A stretch of DNA of 64,000 nucleotides from G963668345 sp965206025 (GTDB lineage Bacteria > Acidobacteriota > Terriglobia > Bryobacterales > UBA6623), in NCBI GenBank assembly GCA_965206025.1, contig CBDBIU010000004.1, positions 1,674,001-1,738,000 of the forward strand, written 5' to 3'. The notes under the pieces were generated by a model. That model saw only the letters and a program-made list of their open reading frames with translations, had not been told where the DNA came from and made no database searches. A program made the translations under genes and the position numbers. Shown here piece after piece: positions 60,772 to 64,000 of the stretch (its first letter is position 1; each line of letters opens with the position of its first letter).

Positions 60772-61212
60772 TTAGGCCCAGTTTCGGCGTACGGCTCGAC
60801 GGCTACGGTCAGCCGCTCGGCCTGCAATCAGGTCGGCGACCTGAGTCAACAGGCTGGGGACGTCGACGGTTTCGATCAATAGCTGATCGCTGTTTCGGGG
60901 TCTCCGCTCCTCCGGCGAGGCGGTGAGATACCCGGTGGCGGGACGGTATTCCTGGGTCTGAGCCAGCTTGATCACGCGGCGGCAGGCTTCCGGGGACTCT
61001 CCCCGCAAGTCGCACAAAACTAAGGCATATTTCTCGCCTTCGACCTTTTCCATAGCCTCCGGCAGAGAAGCCGCGGAGTCCACGGCATAGCCGCTCTTTC
61101 GAAGCAAGGCTTCCAGCGTAAGGCGAGCGGCCACATTATCCATGGCCAAAAGGATCCGAACGTCACCGGCATCCTGAGCCAATTCTACCTGTCCCAACGT
61201 CGCGGTTGACAT
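60772..61212 (-). CDS. degenerate response-regulator receiver protein
   Basis: 146 residues from ATG 61212 (GGAGAG Shine-Dalgarno). DVRILLAMDNVAARLTLEALLRKSGYAV, then YALVLCDLRGESPEACRRVI with the phospho-acceptor Asp, and ATGYLTASPEER. The acidic pair normally before the phosphorylation site is reduced to one Asp and the C-terminal Lys-Pro switch is missing (LIETVDVPSLLTQVADLI), so phosphorylation may not work normally. No output domain. Partner kinase unknown. Confidence 0.7.
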   Translation of the reverse strand: MSTATLGQVELAQDAGDVRILLAMDNVAARLTLEALLRKSGYAVDSAASLPEAMEKVEGEKYALVLCDLRGESPEACRRVIKLAQTQEYRPATGYLTASPEERRPRNSDQLLIETVDVPSLLTQVADLIAGRAADRSRRAVRRNWA

Positions 61213-61376
61213 ATACTCTCCAATAAAGATTTTAGCCCGAGTCGGCCCAAATCCCAAGCAAAATTTGCACCTAATGGTACTAAATTAGACCAGGATGTAT
61301 CGCAGATTACAGTGTGAGTGGCCGCCTCTACGAAACGGCGGGGGAGATGGGCCTGGCGACCTGGTGACAATTCCGC

Positions 61377-62690
61377 CTAGGTCGCGCCGAAAACCCGCTC
61401 GAAGACATAATCGACGTGGCGAAGCTGTCGCTTTAGGGAGAACGCGGTGGAGATTTCTTCCCTGCTCAGAACAGAGCTGATATCCGGGTCTTCTTCGACC
61501 AGTTGGCGGAAATCGGACCGCTCCTCCCAGGCCCGCATGGCGTTGCGCTGCACCCAGCCGTAGGCCTGCTCGCGCAATACGCCTTTGGCTGCCAGGTCCA
61601 GCAGCAGTTGCCCGGAAAAGACCAGGCCTCCACCCAGATCGACATTGTTTTTCATCTGCTCGGGATAGACCACGAGCTTGCGAACGAGGCCGGTTGTCTT
61701 GGACAGCAGATAGTCCGTTAGGATGGTCGAGTCCGGCAGAATGACGCGCTCGACCGAGGAGTGAGAGATGTCGCGCTCGTGCCAGAGAGCGATGTTTTCA
61801 AAGGCAGCCAGAGCATTCGAACGCACCACCCGGGCCAGTCCGCAGATCTGCTCGGAGGTGATGGGGTTTTTCTTGTGCGGCATGGCCGAGCTGCCCTTTT
61901 GTTCCTTGGAAAAATATTCTTGGGCTTCTCGAACCTCGGTCCGCTGCAAGTGCCGCACCTCGAGGGCGATCTTTTCCAGCGTGGCGGCGATGAGCGCCAG
62001 GATCGACAGGTAGTGGGCGTGGCGGTCTCTTTGAATGACCTGCGAGGAGATGGGCGCCGGCTCCAAGCCGAGTTTTTGGCAAATGCTCTCTTCGCCCCGG
62101 GGACTGATGTGGGCGAAGGTTCCGACAGCGCCCGAGATCTTGCCCACCCGAATCTGCTCCGCCGCCGTTTCGAAGCGCGCCACGTGGCGGTCGACCTCGG
62201 CATACCAGTTGGCGATCTTCAGCCCGAAGGTCGTCGGCTCGGCGTGGACCCCGTGGGTGCGCCCGATGATGACCGTGTCCTTGAATTCAAACGCCCGCTC
62301 CCGCAGCGCTTGGCGCAATCCGTCGAGGTCCGATTGAATGAGTTCGCTCGCGTCCTTGATCTGCAGCGCTTGAGCCGTATCGACCACGTCGTTCGAGGTC
62401 AGCCCGTAGTGAAACCAGCGTGACGCATCGGCCGCGCCGGCCGCCGTCATCTTCTCCGCCACGGCGGTGGTGAAAGCGATGACATCGTGCTTGACCTGGC
62501 TTTCGATCTCGTGGATCCGCCGCACATCAAAGTCGGCGTGCCGGCGGAGAGCTTTCGCCGCCTCGGCCGGAACCTCTCCGATCTCGGCCAACGCCTCCGA
62601 AGCCGCCAGCTCCACCTCGAGCCATTTGCGGAACTTGTTTTCCTCGGACCAGATTTGGCCCATCTCCGAGCGAGTGTAGCGCGGAATCAA
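61377..62690 (-). CDS. purB: adenylosuccinate lyase
   Basis: 437 residues. YTRSEMGQIWSEENKFRKWLEVELA, HDVIAFTTAVAEK, HYGLTSNDVVDTAQAL (catalytic His region), GRTHGVHAEPTTFGLKIANWYAEV, GAVGTFAHISPRGEE, the fumarase/aspartase superfamily signature GSSAMPHKKNPITSEQICGLARV and HERDISHSSVERVILPDS. Tetrameric enzyme acting twice in purine synthesis. Its start overlaps the preceding gene's stop by 4 nt. Confidence 0.97.
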   Translation of the reverse strand: MIPRYTRSEMGQIWSEENKFRKWLEVELAASEALAEIGEVPAEAAKALRRHADFDVRRIHEIESQVKHDVIAFTTAVAEKMTAAGAADASRWFHYGLTSNDVVDTAQALQIKDASELIQSDLDGLRQALRERAFEFKDTVIIGRTHGVHAEPTTFGLKIANWYAEVDRHVARFETAAEQIRVGKISGAVGTFAHISPRGEESICQKLGLEPAPISSQVIQRDRHAHYLSILALIAATLEKIALEVRHLQRTEVREAQEYFSKEQKGSSAMPHKKNPITSEQICGLARVVRSNALAAFENIALWHERDISHSSVERVILPDSTILTDYLLSKTTGLVRKLVVYPEQMKNNVDLGGGLVFSGQLLLDLAAKGVLREQAYGWVQRNAMRAWEERSDFRQLVEEDPDISSVLSREEISTAFSLKRQLRHVDYVFERVFGAT

Positions 62691-63394
62691 AGCTCGAAAA
62701 CCTCCGTGGGACGGCGCTGCTCGGCGATCACTAAGCGCGTATCGCTAGCTCCGCGCCGATCGAGGGCCTCGCGGGCCGACATGTCGGCAATGGCGGGGTG
62801 ATTGTTCTTTGCGCTCAGATGAGTCAAAACAAGCCATCTGGCTTGGCCGTCAAAACCGGTCTCAAGGAACTCGGAGACCGCCTGATTCGAGAGGTGCCCG
62901 TGGCGGCTTCCGACCCGCTGTCTGACGAAGAACGGGTAGGGGCTGACCCGCAGCATTTCCAAATCGTGGTTGGACTCGAGCAGCAGCAGATGGCAGCCGC
63001 CAATGTGATGTTTCACCGAATCGGGGATGTAGCCCAGGTCCATGGCCAACCCCACCTTGATCCCTTGCGAGTGAAAGCAGAACGCGATCGGGTCGACCGC
63101 GTCGTGGGGCACGGTGAACGTGTCGACCTCAAGGTCCCCGATGATAAGCCGCTGGCCGGCTCGAAAACGCTCGATATTCGGCTCGACCCCGTTCCACTCC
63201 AAAGCCGCTTCGGTCTCCTCCGTGATGTAGATGGGGGCTTTTGCCTTCTTGACCCATTGCGGCAGCCCCGAGACGTGATCGGCGTGCTCGTGAGAGATGA
63301 GGATGGCGTCGATCTTTTCCGGGTCTTCGCCGCTGGCCTTAAGCCGTTTCCCGATCTCGCGGAAGCTGAAGCCGACATCCACGAGAAGACGCAC
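62687..63394 (-). CDS. MBL-fold hydrolase, YycJ/WalJ-like; start unclear
   Basis: 235 residues from GTG 63394. AILISHEHADHVSGLP is the HxHxDH metal site; RAGQRLIIGDLEVDTFTVPHDAVDPIAFCFHSQG, VGLAMDLGYIPDSV, LLLLESNHDLEMLRVSPYP and HLSNQAVSEFL match the YycJ group. In this family the protein starts just before a G-S-G-S-S-G-N-A-T strand. That strand is encoded in frame upstream (63397-63472: ...RVCQLGSGSSGNATLVATDR) but an in-frame TAG at 63475-63473 comes before any ATG, GTG or TTG. Either the start codon is non-standard, or the 5' end is damaged. YycJ members are exonuclease-like proteins tied to cell wall control. Confidence 0.85.
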   Translation of the reverse strand: MRLLVDVGFSFREIGKRLKASGEDPEKIDAILISHEHADHVSGLPQWVKKAKAPIYITEETEAALEWNGVEPNIERFRAGQRLIIGDLEVDTFTVPHDAVDPIAFCFHSQGIKVGLAMDLGYIPDSVKHHIGGCHLLLLESNHDLEMLRVSPYPFFVRQRVGSRHGHLSNQAVSEFLETGFDGQARWLVLTHLSAKNNHPAIADMSAREALDRRGASDTRLVIAEQRRPTEVFEL

Positions 63395-63475
63395 GCGATC
63401 GGTGGCTACCAGCGTCGCGTTTCCGCTGCTGCCGCTTCCTAATTGACAGACTCGGAGGCTCGTAGGTTGCTCCTA

Positions 63476-64000
63476 GTAGGGCACTACTTCGGAAGGGTGA
63501 CGTCCGACTACCCTTTGTAACAGGAAATCAGCGGCGGGAACAAGTTTGGGAAAAATTGGCCCATTCTGGCCGATTCGCGGAGAAGGGCCGTTTCACGAGT
63601 GCCCGGCTATCGTCAGCATTGGCGTGGATAAATCCCTTGAACTTCGCCTCCCGCTTTCGGCGCGCCGCGGCCCCTCTCTCAGGTTGTGAGCAATGAGGCA
63701 TGAACCCGGGCCGGACCTGTCTTCACGCCGTTGACCTGTCACGAGAACCTGTGTGACGTCGAGCATGCCTTGGTGCGGTGCAACCCGAGCTCTTGCAATT
63801 CTCAAGAAGCGTTTGCAACTGGGGCCGGCCTCTACCGGATCTTACAGTTCCTCGGCGGGACGCTATGGGAGAAAGTGCCCATTTTACAGGCCTTTGACGG
63901 CGCCAAGCCCAAGAAAATCGGACCGTATTTCTAACCAGTTGAGCCTGTTCGACTTATCGTGGGACACTGCTGAAATTTTTTGTAACATTTGCTATTCTTA
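63476..64000. other. right-edge region, no gene supported
   Basis: No convincing gene. A 67-codon plus-strand frame ending FDGAKPKKIGPYF (63731-63934) has no ribosome site and no family resemblance. Composition becomes AT-richer at the end. Confidence 0.35.

Noticed and set aside
63731..63934. 67-codon frame near the right edge
   Set aside because: No ribosome binding site, no recognisable motif, and Cys-rich early text typical of chance translation.

Overview
The window looks like a chromosomal segment of a high-GC, Gram-negative-type, free-living heterotroph. Gene content (B12-dependent MetH, form II CoxLMS, secretin plus NarL-type kinase, YkgJ, QueF, MEP-pathway genes) and the crowd of decayed mobile DNA would fit Acidobacteriota (Bryobacter/Solibacter-like). 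That placement is an inference from gene content, not a phylogenetic test. No rRNA, CRISPR array or replication origin was seen; one tRNA is present.

Layout. 1-5.9 kb is a mosaic accessory region: the start of a class III aminotransferase, a short dioxygenase-like remnant, an IS1380-type IS, and a visibly AT-richer three-gene cassette (membrane/beta-rich protein, tetrapyrrole-methylase-fold methyltransferase, two-TM membrane protein) whose first gene is split by a 456-bp MITE. 6-15.4 kb is catabolic: FAD oxidoreductase, FMN alpha-hydroxyacid oxidase, beta-propeller protein, tetraheme cytochrome, sugar isomerase-like TIM barrel, a frameshifted acetaldehyde dehydrogenase coupled to 4-hydroxy-2-oxovalerate aldolase, and an HpcH aldolase. 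15.97-18.6 kb is a small decayed genomic island at the 3' end of tRNA-Glu, with a Panacea antitoxin, a partner with an in-frame stop, and an integrase remnant. 18.9-28.9 kb carries a gamma-glutamyltransferase, an rve-type IS, rho (with a 62-bp internal duplication), metH and a YkgJ protein. 29-42.7 kb is an envelope and polysaccharide region: QueF, two coiled-coil methyltransferases, RlpA, a sigma-54 activator with a frameshift, two glycosyltransferases, a sensor kinase and a secretin. 43-44.3 kb is a complete ISL3 element inside a 49-codon membrane-protein gene. 44.5-48.7 kb is a coxSLMG-like operon. 49-53.5 kb holds ispF, ispD, a PIN/TRAM protein, comM and a 29-residue membrane peptide. 54-54.6 kb is a higBA toxin-antitoxin pair. 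54.9-60.6 kb holds two GT-C-like membrane proteins around a PaaK/CapK-like ligase. The right end has a degenerate receiver, purB and an MBL hydrolase.

The strongest theme is non-coding mobile DNA. (i) A 456-bp MITE is present twice in inverted orientation, each copy with a perfect 8-bp target duplication and ISL3-type ends matching the complete ISL3 element in the same window. (ii) A palindromic family with arms like TAGCCCGCTTTTCTCACCAC occurs more than a dozen times, often supplying or abutting the stop codon of the preceding gene. (iii) A second MITE-like family has AGTGCTT...AAGTTCGCG ends. (iv) A fourth repeat sits at the 5' end of two genes, and in one copy has itself been invaded by family (ii). 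Several genes are broken or oddly rearranged. Each such case could be real or an assembly error, and this is stated per entry.
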